From: Oscheius sp. JU75
Lineage: Eukaryota > Nematoda > Chromadorea > Rhabditida > Rhabditidae
DNA length: 64,000 bases
Reading direction: 5' to 3'
Assembly (NCBI GenBank): GCA_037178855.1
Contig: JASJZC010000001.1
Location: 8,618,001-8,682,000 of the forward strand
The stretch's first letter is position 1; every line of letters begins with the position of its first letter. Shown one piece after another: positions 35,979 through 48,066 of the stretch. The notes beneath the pieces are model-generated. The model ran no database searches. It had not been told where the DNA came from and was given only the letters and a program-made list of their open reading frames with translations. A program made the translations under genes and the position numbers.

Positions 35979-36730
35979 CGAAAAGCCGATAAGTATGTTT
36001 TCTGCTCGAAATGACGTTTACAAAACTACAAGAGAACAAGCTCGTCGCATTGAAAATACTCTTGACCCGCTTTTGCGTACGCAGTAAGCGAAAGTATGTC
36101 GTTGCATATTTTGCAGCGTTTTTTCAAATTTAGAATAATTTCTCCAAAACAGATTGTCATAACCTGGTGCCTTAATTTTTGCCACGCGACTTCAAATACG
36201 AGGTTTTGCCCGCAAGGCAGCAAACCCCAAGACTAAGCGTCTCTAAGTGCCAGATTTGCATCATTGTATAATTAGCTCCCTCTTCTAGTCTGTTGACTAA
36301 CATATGCTTCGGTTCTTGACTGTTGCGCAATACAAAACACAAGGGACTAGATAGATGTTTGAGTAGATGGCATCACACCTCCGGTTCCTCCTCCCCTAAT
36401 GGGATTGCTGTCAAATTCTTCGTCAGCTTAGCGTTTAGTCGCGCGGGTTAATCCCCTTTCATAGACGGGGAGAAAGAATACGGTAGTTTGAGACTGACAG
36501 AATACGGTAGCCGGTTTTAATCGTAAACGCAAATTTGGAGATTAACGGCTAGGGGAAGGGGAGTGAGAGAAAACGGGTGTCTCTCTATCACTCGGGACAA
36601 GAAACGATTTGTGAAAAAGACAAAAAGATGGATTTTTTGGAAAGAAGAAGGACGAGAAACGTAGTGAGTAATGAATATTCTGACGAAATTTCCAGTGTTT
36701 CATGATAAGGCAATAGCATTTGTTCGGACG

Positions 36731-36789
36731 TGGGGATTGGACTCGACACGTTTGGGTTTGTAAGGAGTGCTAACCAACTGAGTCAGACT
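36731..36789 (-). repeat. degenerate tRNA-like element (2)
   Basis: The minus strand reads GACTCAGTTGGTTAGCACTCC (A-box/D-arm-like) and, after about 20 bases, a damaged B-box GTCGAGTCCAATCC. It is not a credible functional tRNA. Confidence 0.45.
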
Positions 36790-37877
36790 GTAAAGGTTTT
36801 GCGTCTTTTCGAGAACACACGCAATTTTAGATAATGTCAAAATCCACGGAGATAATGCTCAATCAGATTCTGTCTAATGATCTTACTTGTCGGCAATATT
36901 TCCAGTACAGGACAGTAAGTAACAGTTTATGATGCTTTACATAGGTGTATCTCCATTCGCTCTAAAACTTCGCAAAAGATCGTAAAATTGAAAAGGGAAG
37001 TCTTGAACCCGAAGTTTGCATTTCAAGAGAAAGGGTTATATAGGTGCAGAGGTACTAACGTAAAAGAACGGTATTCTCTCTTTTCTTTGGGATGACAACA
37101 GTGTTATGCCAAGGTTCAATTCGGTGTTAGAGACAGTCGTCAAAGGGAGTAGTGAGACAAGGTGTCAGTCGATTCTCCCCCTTGTATTTGCGCGCCCTTG
37201 CAGAGGCACTCAGGCGCACTATCGCAAACCGATGCGAGAAAAGACGACGCGGGCGTGTTACCGTATTCGGGTGGCGGGAGTATTTGTATCATAATCCATT
37301 GACTTAGACTGATCCCACAGCCACAGACGGTGTTAACCTCCTTGTTTTCCTAATGCCTCGACAAACAGACGGGGTCGGAAGCCGTGCGGCGAGGCAACAC
37401 AGTGCCGCCGTGGCCGACCGGAAGAAGACCTGCTGAGAGTGCGAGGAGCTGATGGGACGGAGACAGAGAGTAAGGATAGGTGCCAATTCGCAGGGGACAT
37501 CTCATGCTCTGAAATGACCGTCCAATTTTTTTCAGATGAATGCAAGCCGTTAGAAGAATGTAGTTGGGTGCGGCGGCTCGCCCTCTAAATTCTACTGCGC
37601 GTGTTTCGCATCTATAGACGGTCAAAAGTGCCAGCTCATATATTCCTTCCCTCCTCAGTTCTCTCAAGCTTCGAAAAACAGGTCGTGTTGTACGAATTTG
37701 GGGTTCCGAAAAGGGGGATAATTAGTAAATCTGATCGCGTCTTAGCACGCTTGGTCGAACACTTGGAGATGGTGGCGATACGATGACGCTGTACTGGCTG
37801 GTTCGATGCCTAGGTGTTACAGTCTTACATGTGAAGGTTTATTTGGACTCGGTAGTCTCTCTCTCTCTCTGGGAGTC

Positions 37878-38338
37878 CTAGCAGCAGTCGTGCTCCTTGT
37901 GGCCGGCCAGTCGCTTCTCCTGATCGGGTGGCAGCGTGTGGCCACGGCAGTGTTCCGTCTCGTGCTCGTCCTGCTCCCAGGTGGTCGGGTCGTCCCACTG
38001 GCGAGGACGCGTGTAGATGCAGCAGCAGTTCGACTTCAGACGTCCCAGATGCTCGTTGTCTGAAGATTTAAAGCCGCTGTACTTGCATAGAAGTCTGTAA
38101 CAAAGGACAGAGAGTACAGAACAAGACAGTTCAGAAGGAAGACAAAGAGAGTACAGGATCAGACCGGACGAGGACAACAGAATGTAAACTCACCGATGAC
38201 TCCTTCGGCCCAAGTGACGCGGGGACCATCGTGCTGCTGGGAACGAAGACGCAGCACCAGGGTCTCTTCCGCCTTCTCCTCCGGCTTGGCTTCCTCCGTG
38301 ACGGTAGCAGCAGCAGCATCAACTGTCGTCGAGATCAT
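37878..38338 (-). CDS. PPP1R11: protein phosphatase 1 inhibitor-3 (PPP1R11/YPI1)
   Basis: Small heat-stable regulator of PP1 catalytic subunits. Two exons (38338-38194, 38059-37878) encode 108 residues; human PPP1R11 has 126. Conserved blocks are [25 protein letters not shown] (the PP1-docking V-x-W followed by DNEH), SNCCCIY and [10 protein letters not shown]. The protein ends in HDCC. The exon junction recreates the GAC of DNEH, which fixes the acceptor at 38060. The intron is 134 bp. A CT microsatellite follows the stop. Confidence 0.92.
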
Positions 38339-38924
38339 CGCTTGCCCTGAGTGCTCTTTGCTTGGAAAAAGCGTTTCAAAACTTTTTCTTTTGTTTCCAA
38401 TTTGAATGTTCTCTTGCTTAATTGCTGGAAGGCAAACAGTTTGACAGCGTCAGTCCCGATGTACCCGGGCATTTCTACTTCACACTGCACCATCACCAGA
38501 CGACTCAAGGATGTTCGCAGCGGGTTAGTTTCCTGTCATTCTGTCAATCTATGAACCTGTCTATTACTGTTATCTTCACCCTATTAATGTCTAACTCATT
38601 CAGTCACTTCATTCGTGTCCTATCGACCTGTCCCTGTCCGTAAAGCGCGGCTAATGTCTCCAGAGGCTCTTTGTCAGATTGTCTATCTCGCTGTCACTTC
38701 AGGGTATGTAGCTTCGGTTTGCCTCTCATGTGGATTTACAAAGCCAGAAACTTGGAAAAGTCGGTCGGGGTGGAAAGTAGCGGACAGAGAGTGAAAGAGC
38801 TAAAGAATAGTCATATTCCAGAGCCGGAAAGGAGTCCATCATCGCCTTCCTGACCACCGCGACAGAGACGAGACAGGACCAGCTGCAAGTGAGCCCGGTG
38901 CTCTTTGAGCAGCTTCAGGAGGAG

Positions 38925-41006
38925 ATGAAGACGGCCACCTCGATCACGGTGACGCGACGAGCAGCCTGTCCAGCCCACGAGATGGAAGTCCAGCAGACGA
39001 AGGAGCAGAACAGATGTCTCAGCTTCCTTCTAACGGCTCTTCACATGACACTAATGATGGTATTCGTCCTCTTCCCGCCATGGCCACCACGCATCGCCAA
39101 GAAGCTGCTCTTCAGAGCTCCGCCTCGTGGACAGTCATATCATCTCATCTACGGAGAGGTTAGTCACGTTTTCTCTTTTTTACTATCTTTTACTGGCTGC
39201 CGCTACTACACTTTGAAACCATGAGTTCTCGTACTTTTCATACTAGCCAGATAGTTCCCGAAATCAGAGGTGCGAGATTTTGACTGTCAGTAACTGACCT
39301 ATCGATGTTCCCAGTACATCTACTTCCAATACCAGTGACTCTTGACTGTCAGTTCGAAGATAGTCTTGGCCAGGAAAACTGGTCTTAACGAGGGAACCAT
39401 TGGTACAGTCCTACTGTAGAACTGTGTACTGCAGCTCCAAGACCCAGTTTCAGGGCACGGATAGCAAAAGCACCTTCTTTGCCCGTGAAGCCGTCAACCA
39501 GCCCAATGTGCGTCTCTGTCTCCCCCAGTTGCTCACGAAGATGATTGACGCCGTTGACGTCTATTACCATCTCCTTCGAAGCCATGTCTCCATTCTGAAT
39601 GTCGAGGACGACGTCTTCATCTGTGCCGTCTATTTGAGCTGTGACCTGACGCGACTCTATCTTGGGCCCGGAGGCAAGAGTCCACTTCTCATTATCTTTT
39701 GTCAACCGAACAGCTCGGACCTCGGGACCTGTTTGCTCATGGAACCCAACTTTGCCGACATTGCCGACTTTCACGGCTGTGATATGCTCTTCTTCGATTA
39801 CCCTGGCTACGGGGTAAGCGACGGGCAGCCCAGCGAGTACCACGTCTACAAGAGTGCCGAAATCGTCCTGGAATACGCGATCAAGGAGCTCGGCTACAAG
39901 GAGGAACAGATCATCCTGATGGGATTCAGCCTGGGCACAGCTGCAGCTATTCATCTGGCTTCCATAACTCCGAGTCTAGGTCAGTCCCTTTGTCGAATTT
40001 GTCACTATCTGGGATCCGACCAACTGCTTAGGGAAGACAATGTTACTGTAGGTACCTTTACGAAGTGAACGGTTGAAAGTTGCAACGAAATTGGGGCATA
40101 TATCTCTTGCTTAAGCTCACGCGATCCGCAATCTTGAGCAATGAAAATATAGACTGCCTCGAGACAACTGGATAATTTCTCATAATAAGACTTCTAAAAG
40201 TAAGGCTGCACAGATTTATGAGATGCTAGGGGATATAGGTAGAAGTAGTGGAAAAATTAGAGTTGGAGTCATGCGAGAAACCAGTTAACTCATCCTATGC
40301 TTTCGAACATTTCATCAAGGACGATTAGGCGAGCAAACAGACATGAATAGGATTCTGGATGTCTAAGAGGATCATATTAAAACTGGCTCGCAGTGTTTTG
40401 GAATACTATAAGAGTTGGTACCAGAGACGGGCGGAACGTGGAATATGCGGAGGTGTCATTTTAACTTTGAAGTACGCACCAACTCGTATAACATAGAGGC
40501 TGCGAAACAAAATTGACTATGTTAACTTGCCGATACGCAGCCATGTGTTATAAGAGTTAGTGCGCACTCGAAAGTCAGAATAGCACCTCCGCATATTCCG
40601 CATTGTGCCCGTCTCTTTTTGGTACACAGTCCGAAACGTCCCCCCTCTTATAGGCGGTCTAGTACTCATGGCTCCATTTACCTCGATGCTGCGCGTCCTC
40701 TTCAACATGCCCAATCAGTGGCGAAGCTGGTCTTTTGATCTGTTCCGCAGCGTTGACAAGGCCGCTTCGATTCGCTGTCCCACTCTCGTCTGTCACGGCA
40801 CCAAGGACATCATCAGCAAGCTGGCACACGGCCAGGTCATCGCCCACGAGATTGCCACGTCGGAGATGTGTGTGGTGGACAAGGCCAGTCATCAGAGCCT
40901 CTTAGGTGATCGTGTCATGTGGGATCGGGTCCTCGACTTTGTCCAGAAGAACTTTGACATGCTGGCGCAGTGGACGCGCATCGTCAAGAACAACCCTCCT
41001 ACTTGA
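38925..41006 (+). CDS. ABHD17-like alpha/beta-hydrolase
   Basis: The C-terminal two exons are secure (about 39454-39979 and 40654-41006). Exon 1 runs to 39158 and is open upstream to 38811, with ATGs at 38925, 38982 and 39045, so the start is uncertain. PPWPPRIAKKLLFRAPP matches the ABHD17 N-terminal motif, but the cysteine cluster used for palmitoylation in ABHD17 is absent. A hydrophobic stretch (FLLTALHMTLMMVFVLF) may anchor it instead. The fold shows FFDYPGYGVSDGQPSEY, the nucleophile elbow GFSLGTA, the acid in CHGTKD and the histidine in KASHQSL. The usual FSHGN oxyanion motif is replaced by FCQPN. ABHD17 enzymes depalmitoylate Ras and synaptic scaffolds, but the altered N-terminus makes the same role uncertain. 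Exon 2 could also begin at 39409. Intron 2 contains a large foldback element. Confidence 0.8.
40416..40626. mobile_element. ~210 bp foldback (inverted-repeat) element
   Basis: Left arm blocks GGTACCAGAGACGGGC, GGAATATGCGGAGGTG, AACTCGTATAACA and GGCTGCG reappear in reverse-complement order in the right arm (CGCAGCC, TGTTATAAGAGTT, CACCTCCGCATATTCC, GCCCGTCTC...GGTAC). The arms are about 90 bp around a ~30 bp centre. It ends some 27 bp before the exon 3 acceptor of the ABHD17-like gene. No coding capacity is visible, so it is a MITE-like foldback. Confidence 0.85.
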
Positions 41007-41178
41007 ATTGTGAAGACTTTTAGATAAATCTTTTTAATTACATGTCTTCTCTACATGCCAATTCAAACTGTCGGGAAGTACTCTCTCTTCCGGATCGACA
41101 GACTAAGAACTCAATCAAACTCCAAAAAGAACCGTTTCAATCTCGAATATGGATCACATTGAGCAAACAACAGGGGTA

Positions 41179-44100
41179 CTATACAAAGAGATGTGGAGCT
41201 CTGTAGCCGATGATGAGAGTGCAGAGAACCAAGAAGAAGCTGAAGGTGACGAAGCACAGTCGATCGATGACCATGGAGGCAAACATCCAGTCGGCCTTCT
41301 GCTTGTTCATCAGCTCCTCCTTTCGCACCTTGGCCGAAATTACACGTAGTTCCTCTATGAGAGCACCAAATTGGTTGTCGTCGAACACAGTTCGACTAAC
41401 TGGCGTCTTCTCGTCGTCCAGATTTGGCCTCTGCAAGATTTGAATTTAAGATCAAGCTTATGGAAAAGTACAACTTACCACAATAGAATTGTACTGATAT
41501 GTTGACTGATTGGGTAGCGGGGTAGAATTTAAGGCAGTGTAGGTCCTCTCAGAGTTATCGACCTTTTTCCGAACCTCGAGACGACCACCTAAAGTCTCTA
41601 CAAATACAGTGCAGATTACCAACTAACCGCTACAAAAGTCAAGATGGACATTCTTGGACTTATGGTCGCGAATTCGACTGTGCACATCCACAAGGAAGCC
41701 CTTCCTTGACGGCTGTACGTGTCCGTTTTCATTGAAAATCGAGAACGGGGGTGGTCGTTCTATGCAAAGCATAGCCGGGAGCCACTCCAGAAGTATTTTT
41801 CGTACCTGAATTGGTCATGCATACCGCAATCTATGAATTCCTACAATAGGGGCCATGGGTCGATGACTCTCGGGCGTCCTATGATGAAAGTTCAGAGCTA
41901 TGACGGCACAGACTACCGATGCACCAACTTCGAACATAATGCACGAGAAGTAGACTTCTGAACGTGAGAAACCCCTGTAATATCTCGGATGTTGTACTCA
42001 CGTATGAGAGGAAGAGAGTCACTGGTCTGGGGCATCGCCTCGGCTACCATCAAACCGAAGACGCAAAGACTCATGAAGATGGTCACGGCTAAAAAGTGAA
42101 GGGTGTTGTGACTTTATCACTTAGTTGTGATAAGTAAAAATTCGCACGCTCTTGGCTTTTGCACGCCACACCAAAATGCTAAATCCGTATGACGTGGAGC
42201 TCTGCCCTTGCTCCGTCATCTTTTTTACTTCACGAGCATCAAAATGAGACCATATATGGCGGGGAAACATGGGATTTCCAGATGGTTGAAGCGCAACCTC
42301 GCGAGATAAACTTGCCAGTCTCCCTCTACCCCAAAATTTTCTTTTTTTTTTTTTGATAAATAGCACTCACATAGATTGAGCTTCTCTCCGGATTCGGCCG
42401 GTAGAGTGAACCCGAGTAAGGCTAAAGCAGAGATAAGCATGGTAGGAAGGACCAGATTGAACCTGAAACATTTGTCATCCAAAAAAGTAGTGAACAAAAT
42501 CCAACCCGTAGTATAAGGTCCTCCTTCTGATTGATATCGTAAAAGTCACGTCGTAGTAAGGCTCCGGACAGCACTCGTAATAGAAAATAGATCTCTTGGA
42601 AGCCAGCTCCAGCAACTCCCATTCGCCGTTGGGCTGATATGTTCCGAAACTGATCGAGGCGTTGCGCAGGTCGGTGAAGAAGCCGGAATAGGTCCAGGAA
42701 CCGAACTTCATTGAGCAATGCTGCGTATCGAAGGGGAAATAGGCGATGTCGATGCTTAAACTATTGAATTCTTGTCAGACAGGGAGTCTAATCACCTGCA
42801 ACTGCTCCGTATGACAGCAGGCGGAATCCAGGTGACATTGCCGTTGCTGAAAAACAGCTATGTTTTTAAGAGCCGGGACGTCCCTGTAGTCGGGGACGCT
42901 AACCGATTGAACCATGGGAGCCAAAGCTGCGCTGAATTTCCCCGAGATACTGGAGCTGTGTTAGTCAGCCCCCATCACAGGGATAGTCAGCCAGCAGTAT
43001 ACGGTCACTTTAATTCTAAACAGACTCTAGACTATCCCCCAATATGTCCTTTAAAACCACAGAGAGAGCAGTAACCAGTCTCTGGTCCTAATAGAATATA
43101 TTATCTCGAACAAAAAGGCCGCGGTTTACCCCTTCTGGAATATTCTGGCGTGGACTGAGAGCGACTTACTACAAGACGACGGCATTCACTGGCCACGTTG
43201 AATCAAAATGTTGATCCACGGAATTATAGAGAAGGACATCCGGCTTCCAGATGTTTGTGATCGGTAGACGGACTTCCCGGATGCCGCCATATTCATCGGG
43301 TTCCCATGTCAAATAGTGATCGACCCATGACATCCTCAACCAGACATTCGACTGCATAATCTGATGTTTTTCGTCCTGGAAAGTGGCTGTGTGTTTTTCG
43401 GCGTAGTGTCTCCCCTAGGGTGATCATCTGGGAGCCGAGACGAACACCCCCCAGATTGTCTTTTTTAGTCGAGCCACCAGGAAATATGACTGCCCGACTC
43501 GTGAGTCGCAGGGGAATAATCTTCCTACAAATGGGGTGCAAATTCTGACTAGATAACGACGAATCGAGGACATGTGTCAAAAGTTTAAGGAGGTCAGACG
43601 TCGAGATACTTTAAATGATTAGTTACAATCTTTCTACTGATGTTTTCTGATAAAGATGCAGTAGTTCCGAGACCACAGTGAAGGGAATATAGTTTTTGGG
43701 GATTTGGTTTACATTTTCTAGCTTAGCAATGTTCTCTCCTTAACAACTTTGCAGCTAACCCAAAAAATCAGTTACTGGGTCGCAATACATGTTAGCACAC
43801 GCCAGTAGTGTCAGTACCGTGCGCCCGGCTTCTTGTTTGCGCGCCGCAGCAAAATGCCAACTTCTTGTGATAGCGCCCTGGGAAAGAACTTCTATCATCT
43901 TTTTCTCTCCGAAAGCTTTAAAATAACACCGAACATGCCGGAAAATTTTGAGATTTTCGGGTATTGGAAGGCATTAAGGTTAGGAGGTCCAAGCTCTTCC
44001 TTTCACTTCCAAGTTTTCAGACTTTCAGTATAGTTGTTTTGATAGTTTCCACAACTTTATGAGGGAACAGTAGGCTCGAAAGTGGTATCTTGTACCCAAA

Positions 44101-44373
44101 ACGCAACCCATTATCCTAGAACAAATAGTTGCAAAGCTTAAGACCCACTAGAATATTCAAATCACCTGTCTCGTGATCGGTTTCCTATTACAGAAGCACT
44201 GACGTCAATACTACGATTACAAGAAGGACTCACAATGTCTAGAATCTGCTGAAAGTCGAGTCCGAGCAGCACCAAGACCGGTTCACTTTCGTTCTTCACG
44301 GGTCGAGCCAACTTGTTGTAGCCGTCTGCCAGTTTTGCGTAGAGTCTCCTCTCATGATCTCCAGCCCAGACTT
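41179..44373 (-). CDS. nicotinic acetylcholine receptor alpha subunit, ACR-16/alpha7 type (5' end missing)
   Basis: Ten minus-strand exons were resolved: 44373-44234, 43375-43170, 42846-42796, 42754-42506, 42462-42371, 42088-42002, 41957-41845, 41805-41628, 41597-41479 and 41430-41179. Extracellular landmarks are [46 protein letters not shown], and a Cys-loop with exactly 13 residues between cysteines (FPFD inside). YYECCPEP gives the vicinal cysteines of an alpha subunit. M1 follows [12 protein letters not shown]2 is flanked by GEK, as in cation channels. M3 leads to [13 protein letters not shown], and M4 lies in [14 protein letters not shown] before the end APHLFV. The signal-peptide exon is unresolved; an ATG at 44772, 17 bp after a TTCAG, is a candidate but does not join in phase. 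About 495 residues were resolved. Confidence 0.9.
42151..42270 (+). repeat. ~130 bp dispersed repeat C, copy 1
   Basis: Matches the family core (GCACGCCACACCAAAATGC, then TCATCTTTTTTACTTC, then GCATCAAAATGAGACC, then GGGGAAA). It lies in the receptor intron between the M1 and M2 exons. Confidence 0.65.
43821..43970 (+). repeat. ~130 bp dispersed repeat C, copy 2
   Basis: Contains GCGCCCGGCTTCTTGTTTGC, CGCCGCAGCAAAATGCC, ATCATCTTTTTCTC and GAACATGCCGGAAAATTTTG, in the first resolved receptor intron. The same order is seen at 46612, 60610 and 61258. Confidence 0.75.
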
Positions 44374-45549
44374 CTGCAAATTGTTTCAGTCCTGACTTCC
44401 GCCAATTGGCTGCTTTTGATCTGGTCTAAATGCGTCAGTCTACCCCCGAAACATAGTTAGCAGATGTGGGGGAGGTCTTCTAGTTCCGAATACAAGGGTA
44501 TGTCGCACCAGGATGTTTCAAAACGCTAGTGATAGTGGCAAGCCATCATTTCATGACAAAACCCATTACTTTTGCGTCTCTAAGATTCCAGTGGCCTACG
44601 AACTGCAGTTCCGATGACTGTATCTAGCAGTCAGTTCAATCAGTCTCATCCATCGATCATTGTGGGATCCACTGTTACTCACACTCTACACTATCAAAGT
44701 TTGGTACACGATCCAAAAAGTTCCAATCAAAATGGTGGGAACAACAAAAACTTGGCTGAGTATTCTTGTCATTGACTGTCGCTCTCTTTCTGAACAGGCC
44801 ACCTAACGATGGGTCCCGTAAAGATCTAATGCCGTTTACAGATCAAACCTAGTCATTAGCAAGTTAGACATTCCCCAAAAAACGAGGACGTGGCGCATCT
44901 GGATCCTCGAAAAGTTCACGTGCCATTAGGCCATGTTTAGTCATTCGTATCGCTTTGGAAGGCCGGTCTCGAAACACACAAAGGCATTCAGACTCTGGGA
45001 GCGGGAGTGAGAGACACGAGGCGGTCATGCGATCTTCGGACACAAACTCTATCTTTTGGTCAAAAAAGATAGATCAAATTCCATGACTGCTTTATTGTCA
45101 TTCGTTCGGGGGGACCGAACCCTCAGGAATATAATTAGATCCGAATTTATGACCATAATAAAAACTCTCCGGGACGTTCTTGCACCGGAATGATGGGCTT
45201 CCAACTTTTTATTGGGGGGAAGGAGTAACCCGAGACCCTATTTGTTGAAAATGAGTGGCTCTACCTCGTCGCAACTCTGCTGTCTTGACTGAGCTGAAGT
45301 GGATGAGAATAGGAATAAGAGGAAGAAGCATCTAGCTCCCGGAATGCCTGGAGCACAAACACACAGGCGAAAGAGCTAATAACGAGCAAAGTCTCAACGA
45401 AAGAGCGAGCCTGAGAGACGGGTCCCCGGGGGCGTGGCCACGGGAACGCAAGATACGATCATGCTTGCAGGGTAGGGGGGAGAGTAAGGAGCTCTGTGTA
45501 AAAGTAACCGTCTTTCCTACCGTTTTTTCCTTCCGAAGAAGTGAGTTTG

Positions 45550-45603
45550 CATGTTTTGCAAAGTTGTAGAGCAGACCAAATTCTACAAGTTTGCAGAACA
45601 TCA
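45550..45603. repeat. dispersed hairpin repeat, copy 15
   Basis: Arms ATGTTTTGCAAAGTTGTAGA and TCTACAAGTTTGCAGAACAT, almost perfectly paired, followed by CACCAAGCTTGGAAATGCCG. Confidence 0.8.
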
Positions 45604-46611
45604 CCAAGCTTGGAAATGCCGTTTTCTCTTCTAAAAAAGACGATGAAAGTTCAATGAGAATTTTATACGTCGCATCGAAATGTCCTTGACGCACTTTTGC
45701 CTATTAGTCTGTATTGAAATCGTATGGTTGTAGCCGTTTCTCGTCCATTCTATCGTGACTTATGGATTTGAAATAAAGCTCACAAGGTCCTAAATATGCC
45801 TAGAATATTTGTTGAAATGGAAAATTTTGTTTTCCTTAGTGAATAAAACACATCAAAGACAAACCAGTTTGCTCGTAGCATAAAAAAATGCCAGTGACGT
45901 AATTTTTGATAACTGCAAACTCTACGGTTTTCGAAACTTCGCTGCCGTTCTACAGACACCTACAGGTTATATCTGTTGTTCCTAGACACTACTCCCAGGA
46001 CTTTACCTCTCCTCAATTCTCAAGAGGTCTACGCTCTTTAGAGATAAGCCAGAGGACACTTTCAACTTTTCGGCTCCCTTCCACCCAAATTGGATTCTGC
46101 CCTTTCCTAGCAACGAACCTGAAAAGGCGTAGAGGAGGAGGACCAGGGCCTCTGACAAGTAGAACATTCAAGGACGCCACCTGAAAAAAAGGAGGAGATC
46201 ATAAGTCCAGATGGGGTCAATTTCCGGAGTGAGGGAGTGAGTGGATCTGCTCCAGAAAACGAATGCAAGAGCTTCCCAGGCGTGTATTGTTAGTCTTGCG
46301 GTCAGCTGACCAGACTCTTTTGGTCAGGCCTGTTTGTAGAGAGACATGCAAGGTGTTCTTTTGTTTCAGGCTAGTACTTTTGGGCTAAAAGACTGGATAG
46401 ACGAAATCTTCTCCAGACAGATATCGTTCGGAGCTGAAAGCTCAAAGACAAACAGAATCCACAGACACTAAACCTCAATACTGCTCAGTGGGAAACAAGT
46501 AAGACAGATTTGACTCTTCATAAGCTCTCAGTGATCTGTTTCTGCTAAGATCACACTTCTGTCCTTGACTAGTGCAACTCGCCGTCGAAATGGCTGCCAA
46601 TTCTCGAATAT

Positions 46612-46741
46612 CTCACTTTCCTGGCATGTTTAGTGTCAATTGTTTAGTGCCTATGAAGAGGAAAAGACGATAGGAAAACTTTCCAGGACATGGGACCACG
46701 TCGCACGAAGTTGGACTTTTGCTGCGGCGCGCGCGCACTAA
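46612..46741 (-). repeat. ~130 bp dispersed repeat C, copy 3
   Basis: The minus strand reads GCGCGCCGCAGCAAAAGTCC, then CCTATCGTCTTTTCCTC, then AAACATGCCAGGAAAG, in the same order as the other copies. Confidence 0.75.
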
Positions 46742-48003
46742 ACTGTAAGAAGTTTGTCTCGTCGTCCTACCGTACTATAGGTTTTTACATAAGGGCAACT
46801 ACATCTATCCAACAGTTATATTCGAGTCTTCCACTTTGACTAATGGTTCAGCCGCGTAAAACCGAAAAGACTGATTGTGGCTCGTGATTGGTGAGAGCTG
46901 AGAGGCAAAGGTATTGGGTTGAGCTGTTAGAAAAGAGCCGAGAGCAAGCAAATCACGGAACTGTTGCCTCTAAAGAGTCTTAACTATCCCGTACTATCAG
47001 AAAAAAATTCTGTTAGGATTACGAGACAGCTCAATTTAGGCTGATCACGTTTAGACTAGAATCTTCGCTTTTTCCCTGACTAGAATTATATAAAGAGGAA
47101 GGAATCGAGTGAGAGACAAACGTCGATTCGTAGGAGAGAGCTGAGATAATGATCATCAGGGGCAAGGGATAACTGATGAGGTCGAGATAAGAAGAAGGAG
47201 CCAAGTAGGAAGGAAACAAAACATTTCTCAGTAGTCGGGCCGAATTTATTTGCCCTAATTAACTAGCCACACAGAGCGAGAGATAGACGTAAATGGCTTG
47301 TTGGGGATGATGGATGCGGGAGTGAGAGCAAGAAGTCCCATTTCGTTTCGTTGTCTAAAGAACAAACTCGCTTCGGAGGTGTGACAATAGGCGCCCATAA
47401 AATATAAGGTATAGCTAATTCGAGGAACAGAGCCAGAGAGTAGTAGCTGGGGGGGGGGGGCTCCCGAATCCGTATGAGTAATAAATAGCGACTCGTAATC
47501 GCCGGCCACTGACTTATTCCAGTTGTTTTTCCGTTCCCGATTTTTGACATCCTCGCAGTCTCGGATGTCCTGAAGTTTCAAAAGCCGCCATTCGATATTT
47601 GCTTCTCTATATTTGGTGACGGATTCATTTACTAATTCTGCTGACGAGTTACGGCCCATCGCCACCAATTTTGAGAATTTATTAATTCGGTGAGGGTGGC
47701 GGGTCAAAGGTTCTGATACAATAGCTAGAACTTAACGAAGTCGGCACTTTGACTGCTGATCAAAAAGTGACTGGTTCGGCAGAAACAAGTGACAAACTTA
47801 CCTATGTTCTAAAGAAGAGCGGCAGTCAAATTTGAATGCTCGCCGCCTAGTGTTTGCGCGCAAAGAGAAAGTTTCCAAATTTTCATCATTATCCACATTT
47901 TTGGCCATGTTTCTGTCATTTTCTAACGACTTTCATCGACCTCTGCATCTGAAAAGCAGTGCAATTGTTATAAGTCTAGTCAGTAAGCGGGCAGTCTTTG
48001 CCG

Positions 48004-48066
48004 CCTGGCGCAGTCGGTTAGCTTCTAGACTACAGTCCAGAAGGTATCGGGCTCGACTTCCACATT
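48004..48066 (+). repeat. degenerate tRNA-like element (3)
   Basis: CTGGCGCAGTCGGTTAGCTTC resembles a tRNA D-arm/A-box. TATCGGGCTCGACTTCCA resembles the T-arm/B-box about 20 bases later. The spacing is tRNA-like but the acceptor ends do not pair. Confidence 0.45.

Larger units (their letters stand above)
35354..37877. other. intergenic, 2.5 kb
   Basis: Probable Goosecoid upstream region. No gene was recognised. It holds a GA microsatellite near 35515-35530, one hairpin repeat (35928) and a tRNA-like remnant (36731). Confidence 0.5.

Noticed and set aside
39385-39954. 189-codon open frame (-)
   Set aside because: It is antisense to the well-supported hydrolase exon 2, which contains the catalytic serine motif.
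43293-43580. Possible receptor N-terminal exon with [10 protein letters not shown]
   Set aside because: It resembles receptor sequence by chance but lacks a donor to join DEKHQIM. The exon at 44373-44234 fits the family and the phase.
47255-47707. 150-codon open frame (-)
   Set aside because: It has no recognisable domain, crosses the 12-G run, and has no splice partners or conserved motifs.
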